Source of the DNA: Streptomyces ortus
Lineage (GTDB): Bacteria > Actinomycetota > Actinomycetes > Streptomycetales > Streptomycetaceae
Length of the DNA: 64,000 nucleotides
Direction of reading: 5' to 3'
Assembly (NCBI RefSeq): GCF_026341275.1
Contig: NZ_JAIFZO010000002.1
Location: 1,562,361 to 1,626,360 of the forward strand
Shown here: positions 32,361 through 40,373 of the stretch, piece after piece
Position numbering within the stretch: position 1 is the first letter of the stretch
Layout: every line of letters begins with the position of its first letter
The notes under the pieces: model-generated
What the model was told of the DNA's origin: nothing
Database searches by the model: none
Seen by the model: only the letters and a program-made list of their open reading frames with translations
Program-made: the position numbers and the translations under genes

Positions 32361-33020
32361 ATGACATCGTCGAGTACGCCGTTCTCGACGCTCATCCGCA
32401 CCGCCTCCCACGAGCAGCATGTGGAGGCGGAGACCTCGACGTTCATGAGCGACATGCTCGGCGGCCGGCTCGGCGTGGACGCGTACGCCCGCTACACGGA
32501 ACAGCTGTGGTTCGTGTACGAGGCGCTGGAGTCGGGTGCGCGGGATCTGTCCGGCGATCCGGTGGCGGGGCCGTTCATCCAGCCCGAGCTGATGCGGCTC
32601 GCCTCGCTGGAGCGGGATCTCGCCCATCTGCGGGGTCCGGGGTGGCGCGAGCACGTCACCGCGCTGCCCGCGACGGTGGAGTACGCGGCGCGGGTCGCCG
32701 AGTGTGCGCGTACGTGGGCCGGGGGGTATGTGGCGCACCACTACACGCGCTATCTCGGGGATCTCTCCGGTGGGCAGATCATCCGGGGGACGGCGGAGAA
32801 GACGTGGGGGTTCGCGCGCAAGGGGGACGGGGTGCGGTTCTATGTCTTCGAGGACATCGGGAATCCCGCGGCGTTCAAGCGGGGGTACCGGGAGTTGCTT
32901 GACGCGCTTCCCGTGGACGAGTTGGAGAAGCAGCGGATTGTTGCCGAGTGTCGGCGGGCGTTCGCGTTGAACACGGGGGTGTTTCGGGCGCTGGGGGACG
33001 AGTTCCGCATCAGCGCGTGA
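32361..33020 (+). CDS. hmuO: Heme oxygenase (biliverdin-producing)
   Basis: A 219-residue all-helical enzyme that opens heme to biliverdin, CO and Fe2+. The proximal heme ligand is probably His20 in TASHEQHVEAE. The distal helix carries RYLGDLSGGQ, the glycine-rich GDLSGG motif of the family. Helices YTEQLWFVYEALE and the block AFALNTGVFRAL also fit HmuO-type enzymes. The length is typical of bacterial HO-1-like enzymes. An iron box in the promoter and the downstream HtaA and hmuTUV genes place it in heme iron acquisition, freeing iron from imported heme. Only the symbol by analogy (hmuO) is implied. Confidence 0.94.
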   Translation: MTSSSTPFSTLIRTASHEQHVEAETSTFMSDMLGGRLGVDAYARYTEQLWFVYEALESGARDLSGDPVAGPFIQPELMRLASLERDLAHLRGPGWREHVTALPATVEYAARVAECARTWAGGYVAHHYTRYLGDLSGGQIIRGTAEKTWGFARKGDGVRFYVFEDIGNPAAFKRGYRELLDALPVDELEKQRIVAECRRAFALNTGVFRALGDEFRISA

Positions 33021-33082
33021 CGTTCCACGTGACGTTCCACCGGGGGGCGCGGTTATTGGGTGCGGGTCCGCTGTGGCCGGCC

Positions 33083-33150
33083 GCGCAGTTCCCCGCGCCC
33101 CTTAAAAACAAAAGACTGCGCCGTTCCCCGCGCCCCTGAAGGGGCGCGGG
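33083..33150. repeat. GC-rich intergenic repeats between heme oxygenase and the PhzF-like gene
   Basis: Two left-arm copies (33083-33102 and about 33112-33136) are present. The second folds with GGGGCGCGGG at 33141-33150 (10-bp stem, four-base loop). The region separates two convergent genes. The orientation is reversed relative to the copies at 30894 and 44963. Confidence 0.8.
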
Positions 33151-33178
33151 ATTCCCGGTCTCGCCCGGCAGGGAGTCG

Positions 33179-33862
33179 TCAGCGTTCCAGGAAGACTCTG
33201 CCGCCCAGTTCTATCCAGCCCTCGGGCTGGGGCGCTGTCAGGAGCTGGGAGCCCGTGCCCTGGATGATGTTCAGGGCACGGCCCAGTTGGGCCGTCAGCT
33301 GGAGGGCCGCGGCACCCGTCGCCTCGTCCTCGTCCACGCCGTCCCCCCGGCCGGGGAAGCCACGGGCCCGGACACGGCCGGCGGCCTCGTCCTCCCACGC
33401 CCAGGCGTACACCCTCCCCCGGACTTCGTCCGGGGGGACCCCCAACTCGCTTCGCTCGCCCGTCGGCGGCACCGCCAGCGCCTCCACCTCCGCGGCCGTG
33501 GCGTACTGCCGCAGCGTGCGCGCCCGCGCCCACTCCGGTCGCGCCTCGATCCAGGTGAACTCGCCGTCCAGCCGCGTACCCACCACGCCCGCGGGCGTGA
33601 CGAGTTCGGGTACGTCCAGCAGCCAGGCCACGCCCACGCACGGGTATCCGGCGAACGGCAGCCGCACACCGGGCGTGTAGATGTCGATGACCCCGCGCTC
33701 GGGGTCGTCGACGAACACCGTCTCGCTGAAGCCGAGTTTCGCCGCGAACGCCTGCCGTTCGTCCCGGTCGGGCAGTGCGGAACCCTCCCGGACCACCCCG
33801 AGTTCATTGCCGTACTCGCCGCGGGGCCCGCAGAAGACCCGCACCACGTCGTAATCAGTCAC
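33179..33862 (-). CDS. PhzF-like isomerase family protein with in-frame repeat insertion
   Basis: A 227-residue member of the PhzF/diaminopimelate-epimerase fold. It opens MTDYDVVRVFCGPRGEYGNELGVV, then IYTPGVRLPFAGYPCVGVAWLL, the FAGHP-like signature, and later VDEDEATGAAALQLTAQLGR with the conserved acidic DEATGAAA. The second half contains 15 extra residues (ERSELGVPPDEVRGR) encoded by an interspersed repeat at 33413-33457. The start is GTG 33862; the longer TTG start is less likely. PhzF proteins isomerise small acids in pathways including phenazine biosynthesis; no phenazine genes are nearby. It sits between the iron genes but has no iron box. Confidence 0.88.
   Translation of the reverse strand: MTDYDVVRVFCGPRGEYGNELGVVREGSALPDRDERQAFAAKLGFSETVFVDDPERGVIDIYTPGVRLPFAGYPCVGVAWLLDVPELVTPAGVVGTRLDGEFTWIEARPEWARARTLRQYATAAEVEALAVPPTGERSELGVPPDEVRGRVYAWAWEDEAAGRVRARGFPGRGDGVDEDEATGAAALQLTAQLGRALNIIQGTGSQLLTAPQPEGWIELGGRVFLER
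33413..33457. repeat. Interspersed repeat element inserted in-frame in the PhzF-like gene
   Basis: 45 bases, divisible by three. They contain a 9-bp perfect hairpin (CCCCCGGAC at 33416-33424 with GTCCGGGGG at 33428-33436), a GGGGG-A-CCCCC block (33433-33443) and the GAGCGAAGCGAG end. The layout matches a short repeat common between streptomycete genes. It encodes residues that the flanking PhzF sequence does not need. Confidence 0.75.
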
Positions 33863-33912
33863 GCTCGCATTCAAACATCATGACGACGACGTGCGTGCGG
33901 GTAACTCCCCGG

Positions 33913-35400
33913 TCAGGCCTGGGCGGAGCCCGTCATACGGCGGCGGCGTACCGCGAACACCACGCCCGCGCCCGCCGCCACGGTGACCGCCGCGGCGGCT
34001 CCCAGCGCGCCGACCGGGACCTCGGAGCCGGTGGAGGCGAGGTTGCCGCTCACGCCGCCCGTGGTGGACCCGGTCGTACCCGCGCCTCCGGTGGTGCCGC
34101 CGGTCGTCCCGCCCGTGGTGCCGCCCGTGCCGCCACCCGTTCCGGCGGTCGACGTCGGGTCGCCGTCCGGGAGTTCGGCGTCCGCGGTCAGGGCCACGGC
34201 GATGTCGACCGGGTCGAGTTCGGCGCCGGCCTGGTAGAAGCCGCCGAACGCCGCCGACCCCGCCGCGGTGAGGGTGGTGGCGACGTCGTCGAGGGTGATG
34301 ACGTCCTTCTTCGCGGTCAGGTCCGCGGACTTGGGCCTGAGTTCGGCGAGGGTCACGTCCTCGGACTTCTCACCGAGGCTGTCGACGTCGGCGGTCAGCT
34401 TGCCGGAGCCGCCGTCGATCTCCGCCTTCAGGTCGCTGAGGGTGAGGTCGAGACCGTAACTGCCGTTGTCCTCGTGGCCCTTGAAGTTGACCGAGCCCTT
34501 GAAGGAGGCCTTGAGGGTGTCGGCGTCCGTGTCGTAGGTGCCCGTGGCGTCGGGGAAGGTGAAGGCGCCGTTGCCGGACGCCTGCTCCGCCCGGCCCGAC
34601 ACCGTGATCCTGCCCTTGGCCGCCCCGTCGACGACGTACGTACGGAAGGACTGCTTCACGCCCCAGCCGAGCGTGCCGTAGCTGATGGCCCCCTTGGTGG
34701 CGGCCTCGGCGGGCGAGGGCTTCGGGGTCGCCGATCCCGTCGGCCTCGGGGTGGCGGTGGTGGTCGGGGTGCTCGTGGGGGTACCGGTCGGACCGGCCGG
34801 CGGGGTGGGGGTGCCCGTGGGTGTCGGGGCCGGTGACTCGGCCTTCTTCTCGACGACCGTCAGGGGGTCGCCTGCCGCGCCCGTGTAGGAGGAGCTGCCG
34901 AAGACGTCCCCCGCCTCCTTGGTCAGCTTGGTCGTCATGTCCGTCATCGCGCGGTTGACGGTGACCTCGGCGAGCGGCACGTCCTGCTCGGTCGTACCGG
35001 CCTTCGTCACATCCGCGGTGACTCTCGCGACCTTGCTGTCGAACTTCACGTCGGACAGCCTCAGTTCGAAGTGGTGTGCCTCGGAGACGATGTCCAGGGC
35101 GCCCTCGAAACCGAGCGCGACGGTGTGGGCCTCGGAGTCGTAGCTCCCGGTGCCGTTGACGAAGGTGAACACGCCGTTGTCCCCGGCCTGCGTGGCGCCG
35201 GCCTCGGGCGTGAAGGTACCGGCCGCCATGCCCGTCACATAGGTGCGGTACGACTCCTTGATGCCCCAGGTCAGCTCGTACCCCTTGAGCGGTACTTCGG
35301 CGGCGGAGGCGGACGTGGCGGCGAGCGCGGTGGCGCCGAGCGTGACGGCGGTCGCGCAGGCTGCGGCAAGGGCTGTGGGGCGGCGGCGGTTGGCGGCCAT
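33913..35400 (-). CDS. htaA: Cell-wall HtaA heme-binding protein with LAxTG sorting signal
   Basis: A 495-residue surface protein. Residues 1-35 are a Sec signal peptide ending A-S-A. Two HtaA domains follow: about 40-185 (GYELTWGIKESYRTYVTG to LTKEAGDVFGSSSYTG) and about 245-400 (GTLGWGVKQSFRTYVVDG to AFGGFYQAGAELDP). They are separated by a Thr/Pro linker (PTGTPTPPAGPTGTPTS). The C terminus has a Gly/Thr repeat, the sortase motif LASTG, a helix and RRRR-type anchor, so it is probably bound to peptidoglycan by a class E sortase. HtaA domains bind heme, and the Tyr residues in SYRTYV/SFRTYV are expected ligands. It is the second gene behind the shared iron-box promoter. Confidence 0.93.
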   Translation of the reverse strand: MAANRRRPTALAAACATAVTLGATALAATSASAAEVPLKGYELTWGIKESYRTYVTGMAAGTFTPEAGATQAGDNGVFTFVNGTGSYDSEAHTVALGFEGALDIVSEAHHFELRLSDVKFDSKVARVTADVTKAGTTEQDVPLAEVTVNRAMTDMTTKLTKEAGDVFGSSSYTGAAGDPLTVVEKKAESPAPTPTGTPTPPAGPTGTPTSTPTTTATPRPTGSATPKPSPAEAATKGAISYGTLGWGVKQSFRTYVVDGAAKGRITVSGRAEQASGNGAFTFPDATGTYDTDADTLKASFKGSVNFKGHEDNGSYGLDLTLSDLKAEIDGGSGKLTADVDSLGEKSEDVTLAELRPKSADLTAKKDVITLDDVATTLTAAGSAAFGGFYQAGAELDPVDIAVALTADAELPDGDPTSTAGTGGGTGGTTGGTTGGTTGGAGTTGSTTGGVSGNLASTGSEVPVGALGAAAAVTVAAGAGVVFAVRRRRMTGSAQA

Positions 35401-35481
35401 GGTCGTGGATCTCCTCGGTTCGTAAGCGGCTTCAGCGCGTGGGCGGGGTCCGCTCAACTGGCGGACGGGGGGGGAGGAAGT

Positions 35482-37011
35482 TCAGTTCTCGTTCGACGCA
35501 TCCGACGCGTCCGAGGTGTCGGTGGCGTCGGTGGCGGTCTGCGGCGTACCGCGCCTGCGGATGAATACGAAGGCCGCGGCGAGCACGGCCAGGGAAGCGA
35601 CCGCGAGGCCGATGGGCAGGACGGGGACACCTGATTCGCTCGTGGCGGCCTCCGTCCTGGGCTCCGCCTTCTTCGGCTCGGCCGCCGTCGCCTCGGGCGT
35701 GGCCGACTCCGCGCTGCCCAGGTCGGGCAGGGCGGGCAGTTCGGCCTTGGCGGTCAGGGCGACGGCGAGGGACACCGGGTCCATCTCCGTGCCCGCCTTA
35801 TACATCCCGCCGAAGGCATCGGCGCCCTGGGCGGTCAGCTTCGCGGGGGCCTCGGTGATCTGGACGAGGCCGTCCTCCGGCTTGAGATCCTCGGCGGTGA
35901 AGGTGACCAGCGGCACCTTCTTGTCCGTCCCGCTCGCCCTGCCCGTGTCGCTCGCCCTGTCCGTGCCGCTCACCTTGTCCGTGTCGCCGCCGCTCGTGAC
36001 GTCGGCGTACAGCGTGCCCTTGCCCTCGTCCGTGACCTCGGCCCGGATCCCGCCGAGCTTCAGGTCGAGTCCCTGCTCGCCGGTGAAGCGGACGGCTCCG
36101 GTGAAGGTCGCGTCGAGGGTCCGCCTCTTCTCGTCGTACGTGCCCGAGCCCTCGGGGAAGCGGAAGAGCGCGCCGCCGTCCTGGGCGCCGCCGCTGAGCT
36201 TCCACTCGCCCTGTGCGATGGCGCCGGTGACGTACTCGCGGAAGGTCCTGCGCACCCCCCAGTCCACGGCGCCGTCCTCGATCCGGCCCGAAGTCTCCTT
36301 CTTCACCTTCTCCTTCAGCTTCGACGGGGACCCGGTCGGTGAGGGGGCCAGCGTCCGGGTCGGTCCGGCGGCAGACGCCCGTACGTCCGCGGAGAGGCTG
36401 ACCGGGTCGAGTGCGGTGCCCGCCGTGTAGTAGCCGGCGAAGGACTTCGCGCCCTGGGCGGTCAGCGTGGCGGGCAGGTTGTTCAGCCGGACGGCGTTGC
36501 CGCCGCCCTTCATGTCGATGCCGCCCAGGGAGAGGGAGGCGAAGGGCACCTGTGAGGACGTCGTAACCGCCCCGGTGCCCTTCGCCTTGCTGGTGATGTC
36601 GACGTACAGCGTGCCGCCGTTACCCGCGAGGCGGACGGCGGGGCGGCTGATCGTCAGGTCGAGCTGGTGGGTGCCGTCGGCCTTCTTGTGCCCGAGGAAG
36701 TGGACACCGCCGGAGAAGCCGGCGTCGAAGGCACCCGAGGAACCGTCGTACGTACCGGTCGCCGAGTGGAAGCGGAACTGGCTGCCGCCGACCGTGGCCG
36801 CGCCCCCGGTGAGCGAGAAGCCGCCGTGCGCTGTCGGGCCGGTGACATAGCTCTGGAAGGAGGACTTGATGCCCCAGTCCAGCCGGCCGCCCTGCACGGT
36901 CCGGCTCGCCGCGTGGGCCTGGCCGGCCGGGAGCAGCCCCGCGAGTACTGCCGTCAGCACTGCCGCGCAGAGCAGGGGTACGTAGGTGCGTAGGTGCGGG
37001 CGGGCTGGCAT
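35482..37011 (-). CDS. HtaA-domain heme-binding membrane-anchored protein
   Basis: A 509-residue surface protein. After the Sec signal (LLCAAVLTAVLAGLLPAGQAHA) come two HtaA domains: about 35-180 (RLDWGIKSSFQSYVTG to FAGYYTAGTALDP) and about 225-385 (VDWGVRRTFREYVTGAIAQGEW to FGGMYKAGTEMDP). A Thr/Asp/Lys-rich segment (GTDRASDTGRASGTDKK) lies inside domain two. A Glu/Ala/Pro linker and a C-terminal transmembrane helix (LPIGLAVASLAVLAAAFVFI) with a basic stop-transfer follow. There is no sorting motif, so it is lipid-bilayer anchored. It starts from GGAGGACACATG and is the first gene of the leftward operon from the divergent iron-box promoter. Confidence 0.92.
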   Translation of the reverse strand: MPARPHLRTYVPLLCAAVLTAVLAGLLPAGQAHAASRTVQGGRLDWGIKSSFQSYVTGPTAHGGFSLTGGAATVGGSQFRFHSATGTYDGSSGAFDAGFSGGVHFLGHKKADGTHQLDLTISRPAVRLAGNGGTLYVDITSKAKGTGAVTTSSQVPFASLSLGGIDMKGGGNAVRLNNLPATLTAQGAKSFAGYYTAGTALDPVSLSADVRASAAGPTRTLAPSPTGSPSKLKEKVKKETSGRIEDGAVDWGVRRTFREYVTGAIAQGEWKLSGGAQDGGALFRFPEGSGTYDEKRRTLDATFTGAVRFTGEQGLDLKLGGIRAEVTDEGKGTLYADVTSGGDTDKVSGTDRASDTGRASGTDKKVPLVTFTAEDLKPEDGLVQITEAPAKLTAQGADAFGGMYKAGTEMDPVSLAVALTAKAELPALPDLGSAESATPEATAAEPKKAEPRTEAATSESGVPVLPIGLAVASLAVLAAAFVFIRRRGTPQTATDATDTSDASDASNEN

Positions 37012-37069
37012 GTGTCCTCCGGGACGGGTGGATCCGGCCGGAGGCGGTGTGATGCGCACCCCTGGCAAG

Positions 37070-37088
37070 GAAGGTAAGGCTAACCTAA
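37070..37088. promoter_or_regulatory. Iron box in the divergent HtaA/hmuTUV promoter
   Basis: GAAGGTAAGGCTAACCTAA agrees at 15 of 19 positions with the DmdR/IdeR consensus, with the GGTAAGGCTAACC core intact. It lies 59 bases before the leftward HtaA start and about 106 bases before hmuT. One site could regulate both operons. Confidence 0.85.
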
Positions 37089-37123
37089 GCTACGTTCGTT
37101 GATGCGGGAAGTGCGGGATCCCC

Positions 37124-37169
37124 CTGGAGGGTGCAGCCCCACCTGCAGGGGGCCCAGTTGCCCCTCCAG
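37124..37169 (+). promoter_or_regulatory. Leader hairpin upstream of hmuT
   Basis: CTGGAGGG (37124-37131) and CCCTCCAG (37162-37169) are perfect inverted arms 30 bases apart, with CTGCAG inside. The 3' arm ends about eight bases before the AAAGGA ribosome binding site. It may affect translation or transcript length. Confidence 0.4.
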
Positions 37170-37193
37170 CGAACCGAAAGGAACTACGCGACA

Positions 37194-38186
37194 GTGCGAC
37201 GCATGCATGTACGAGGGGCGGGTGCGCTGCTCGCGGTGCTCGTGATGGCGGGGTGCGCCTCCAGCGGGGGGACACCCGAGCCGGGCACGAAAGCCCGCGC
37301 GGCGGCCGATCGCGTGGAGCCGCTCGCCGACCCGCCAAAGCCCCAACTCCCGGTCACCGTGCGGTCGGCCGACGGCCACGACGTCACGGTCCAGGACGCC
37401 GAACGCGTCGTTCCGCTCTCCGGCAGCCTCAGCGAGATCGTCTTCACCCTCGGCCTCGGCGACCGGGTCGTCGCCCGCGACATCACCGCCACCTTCGCGC
37501 AGGCGGAGAAACTGCCGGTGGTCACCCGCAACCACGACGTCTCCGCGGAGAGCGTGCTGTCCCTCAAGCCCGATCTGGTGCTCGCCGAAACCACCACCGG
37601 GCCCGCGGAGGCGATGGGCCAGGTCCGCGACGCGGGCGTCCCCGTCCTCGTCGTCGATCCGGCGCGGGGCCTCGACGACGTGGGGCCGCGCATCCGGGCG
37701 GTGGCCCGCGCGTTGGGCGTACCGGCCGCGGGCAGGGAACTCACGAAGCGCTCGGAGGACCGGATCGCCGCCGTGCGCGCGGACGTTCCGAAGAGGACCG
37801 ACGAACCGCGGGTCGCCTTCCTCTACCTCCGCGGCTCCGCGTCCGTCTACCTGATCGGCGGCAGGGGTTCGGGAGCCACCTCGCTGCTCGAAGCGGCGGG
37901 CGCCGTGGACGCGGGCGCCGCGTCGGGCCTGAAGAAGGACTTCACCGCGATCACCACGGAAGCGCTCGCGCGGGCGGCTCCCGACGCGATCCTCGTCATG
38001 TCCAAGGGACTTGAGTCCGTCGGCGGTGTCGACGGACTGGTCGAGATCCCGGGCGTCGCCCAGACCCCCGCCGGGACGGACCGCCGGATCATCTCGATCG
38101 AGGACGGCGTACTCCTCAACTACGGGCCCCGCACGGACGCCGTACTGAGCTCCATCGTCGGCCAGTTGTACGGGGACGAGAAGTGA
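37194..38186 (+). CDS. hmuT: Heme ABC transporter substrate-binding lipoprotein
   Basis: A 330-residue surface lipoprotein. The signal ends at the lipobox VMAGC (Cys about 21). The rest is a helical-backbone binding protein (cluster of heme and siderophore binders): VVPLSGSLSEIVFTLGLGDRVVARDITATF, LKPDLVLAETTTGP, GLEPVGG-like segments and NYGPRTDAVLSSIVGQLYG. It delivers heme to the HmuU/HmuV permease. I chose GTG 37194; ATG 37203 is an alternative. Its 3' end overlaps the permease start by four bases. The divergent iron-box promoter and the adjacent HtaA genes make heme rather than a siderophore the probable ligand. Confidence 0.93.
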   Translation: MRRMHVRGAGALLAVLVMAGCASSGGTPEPGTKARAAADRVEPLADPPKPQLPVTVRSADGHDVTVQDAERVVPLSGSLSEIVFTLGLGDRVVARDITATFAQAEKLPVVTRNHDVSAESVLSLKPDLVLAETTTGPAEAMGQVRDAGVPVLVVDPARGLDDVGPRIRAVARALGVPAAGRELTKRSEDRIAAVRADVPKRTDEPRVAFLYLRGSASVYLIGGRGSGATSLLEAAGAVDAGAASGLKKDFTAITTEALARAAPDAILVMSKGLESVGGVDGLVEIPGVAQTPAGTDRRIISIEDGVLLNYGPRTDAVLSSIVGQLYGDEK

Positions 38187-39352
38187 GCGTGACCGACAGA
38201 GCCGCTCCCGCCGTGACCGACAAGACGGCTCCCCCGGACCCCGAGGTCCTGGACCCCGAGGCCCCTGCTCCCGCCACCCCGGCCGCCCTCGCCGCCCTCG
38301 CCCGCGGCGGTGTCACGCGTCCGCGCCGCGGCGTGCCCTGGCTGCTCACGGTCGGGCTGGCCGCCGTTCTCCTGCTTCTCACCCTCACCTCCGCCGGGCT
38401 CGGCGCGTACGAGATCCCGCCCGGTGACGTCCTGTCCTCCGTCGCGCACCGCGCGGGTCTCGGCGGCGGCGCACTGGACCGGGTCCCCGAGTCCGTGCTG
38501 TGGAACGTGCGCTTCCCGCGGATCGTGCTCGCGCTGCTCGTCGGCGCCTCGCTGGGCTGTGCGGGCGCGCTGACGCAGGGTGTGTTCGGCAATCCGCTCG
38601 CCGAACCGAGCGTGATCGGCGTCTCGTCGGGCGCGGCGGTCGGCGCGGTCGCCGCGATCTCGCTCGGCCTGACCTTCCTGGGCACCTGGACGATCCCGGT
38701 CTTCGCCTTCGTCGCGGGGCTCGGCACCGCGCTGCTCGTGTACTCGACGTCCCGCTCGGGCGGCCGGACCGAGGTCGTGACGCTGATCCTCACCGGTATC
38801 GCGGTGAACGCGTTCGCGGGCGCGCTGATCGGCCTGTTCCTCTTCCTCGCCGACACCGCCGCGGTGAACCAGATCACCTTCTGGCAGCTCGGCTCGCTCT
38901 CCCAGGCGACCTGGCCGAAGGTGCTGGCGGTGCTGCCGTGCGCGGTCGCCGGTCTCGCCGTCGCGCCGCTGTACGCGCGCAAGCTGGACCTGCTGGCGCT
39001 CGGCGAGCGCCCGGCCCGGCACCTGGGCGTGGACGTCGAACGGCTCCGTATCGTGCTGGTCCTGGTCGTCGCGCTGCTGACGGCCGCGGCCGTGAGCGTC
39101 TCCGGGGTCATCGGCTTCGTGGGTCTCGTCGTCCCGCATCTGCTGCGGATGGTCGCGGGTCCGGGCCACCGCTTCCTCGTACCCGGCAGCGCGCTGGGCG
39201 GGGCGGTCGTGCTGCTCGCGGGCGATCTCGCGGCGCGTACCGTCGCCGAGCCCGCCGAGCTGCCGCTCGGTGTGCTGACCGCTCTCCTCGGCAGCCCGTT
39301 CTTCTTCTGGCTGCTGCGCAGGACCCGTCGCAGGCAAGGAGGCTGGGCATGA
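38183..39352 (+). CDS. hmuU: Heme ABC transporter permease, FecCD family
   Basis: A 389-residue permease with about ten helices. FecCD hallmarks are NVRFPRIVLALLVGASLGCAGALTQGVFGNPLAEPSVIGVSSGAAVG, the conserved block contacting the ATPase. A late segment, GVIGFVGLVVPHLLRMVAGPGHRFL, ends in RR. The N-terminal 45 residues are Pro/Ala-rich. GTG start overlaps the end of hmuT (GTGA), and its own stop overlaps the hmuV start (ATGA), so the three genes are translationally coupled. Together they form the inner-membrane heme importer. Confidence 0.94.
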   Translation: MSVTDRAAPAVTDKTAPPDPEVLDPEAPAPATPAALAALARGGVTRPRRGVPWLLTVGLAAVLLLLTLTSAGLGAYEIPPGDVLSSVAHRAGLGGGALDRVPESVLWNVRFPRIVLALLVGASLGCAGALTQGVFGNPLAEPSVIGVSSGAAVGAVAAISLGLTFLGTWTIPVFAFVAGLGTALLVYSTSRSGGRTEVVTLILTGIAVNAFAGALIGLFLFLADTAAVNQITFWQLGSLSQATWPKVLAVLPCAVAGLAVAPLYARKLDLLALGERPARHLGVDVERLRIVLVLVVALLTAAAVSVSGVIGFVGLVVPHLLRMVAGPGHRFLVPGSALGGAVVLLAGDLAARTVAEPAELPLGVLTALLGSPFFFWLLRRTRRRQGGWA

Positions 39353-40185
39353 GGAGGGGCACGCGATGGCCGCGTACGGGGACCGTGGCGCCCGGGCCCG
39401 TGGCCGCCGGTGACGTGCTCGCCGAGGCCGGGGCCCTGCGTGTCCGGCTCGGCGCCCGCGAGGTGCTGTCCGGCGTCGATGTCGAGGCCCGCGCCGGCGA
39501 GGTGCTGGCGCTCGTCGGCCCCAACGGGGCGGGAAAATCAACCCTGTTGGGCGCGCTCGCCGCCGACCTCCCGGCTGCCGAGGGGATCGTACGGGTCCAC
39601 GGGCGCCCCGTGTCCGACTGGTCGGCGCGGGAACTGGCCCTGCGCCGGGCGGTGCTCCCCCAGTCCGCCTCGCTCTCCTTCCCGTTCCCGGTCGAGGAGG
39701 TCGTACGGATGGGGCGGGCGCCCTGGGCCGGGCGGCCCGAGGAGGCCGAGGACGACGCGGCGGTGGCGTCGGCGATGGCGGCGACCCAGGTCACCGGGTT
39801 CGCCGGCCGGCCCTTCTCGGCGCTCAGCGGCGGTGAACGGGCGAGGGTCGCGCTCGCCCGGGTACTCGCCCAGCGCGCCCGGCTGCTGCTGCTCGACGAG
39901 CCGACGGCCGCACTGGATCTCAGGCACCAGGAGCTGGTGCTGCGGGTCTGCCGCGAAAGGGCGCACGAAGGGGACGCGGTGGTCGTGGTGTTGCACGATC
40001 TGGGTCTCGCCGCCGCGTACGCGCACCGGGTGGTGATCCTGTGCGCCGGGCGCGCGGTGGCCGACGGCGCGCCCTCGGAGGTCTTCACCGACCGACTGCT
40101 TTCGGACGTCTACAAACAGCCGGTGGAGGTGTTTCCGCACCCGCGCACGGGCGGGGTCATGGTGACTCCTGTCAGGGGTTCTTGA
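39349..40185 (+). CDS. hmuV: Heme ABC transporter ATP-binding protein
   Basis: A 278-residue ATPase. Walker A is GPNGAGKST, the Q loop is VLPQSASLSFPFPVEEVVRMG, the signature is ALSGGERARVALARVLAQ, Walker B is LLLLDEPTAALDLRH and the H loop is VVVVLHDLGLAAAYAHRV. The PVEEVVRMG segment is typical of HmuV-type heme importers. AAGGAGG lies about eight bases before the ATG. It ends the operon; 188 bases later the Efe genes begin from their own promoter. Confidence 0.95.
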   Translation: MRRGTRWPRTGTVAPGPVAAGDVLAEAGALRVRLGAREVLSGVDVEARAGEVLALVGPNGAGKSTLLGALAADLPAAEGIVRVHGRPVSDWSARELALRRAVLPQSASLSFPFPVEEVVRMGRAPWAGRPEEAEDDAAVASAMAATQVTGFAGRPFSALSGGERARVALARVLAQRARLLLLDEPTAALDLRHQELVLRVCRERAHEGDAVVVVLHDLGLAAAYAHRVVILCAGRAVADGAPSEVFTDRLLSDVYKQPVEVFPHPRTGGVMVTPVRGS

Positions 40186-40287
40186 CCCGTCTTTGACCGT
40201 TTCGTGGGGGGCGGATAGCGCCCCCGTGACCGTGCCGTGCTCGTACGCCGTCCATGAGAGCTGAATCACTGGACGGGCGGCTTTCAG

Positions 40288-40326
40288 TCAGGTAAGCCTC
40301 AGATAAGTTAGGTCAGCCTCACCCAG
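40288..40326 (+). promoter_or_regulatory. Two tandem iron boxes upstream of efeO
   Basis: TCAGGTAAGCCTCAGATAA (40288-40306; 14 of 19 with the consensus) and TTAGGTCAGCCTCACCCAG (40308-40326; 15 of 19) lie 20 bases apart, two helical turns, and occupy the promoter region of efeO. A double site suggests cooperative and tight iron repression. Confidence 0.85.
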
Positions 40327-40373
40327 CCGTCGGGCAGTGACTGTGTTTCCCCTGTGATCCTCTTGGAGCCTGT

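Noticed and set aside
33179..33862. Phenazine biosynthesis locus suggested by the PhzF-like gene
   Set aside because: A single PhzF-family protein occurs in many genomes without phenazine genes, and none of the others is here.
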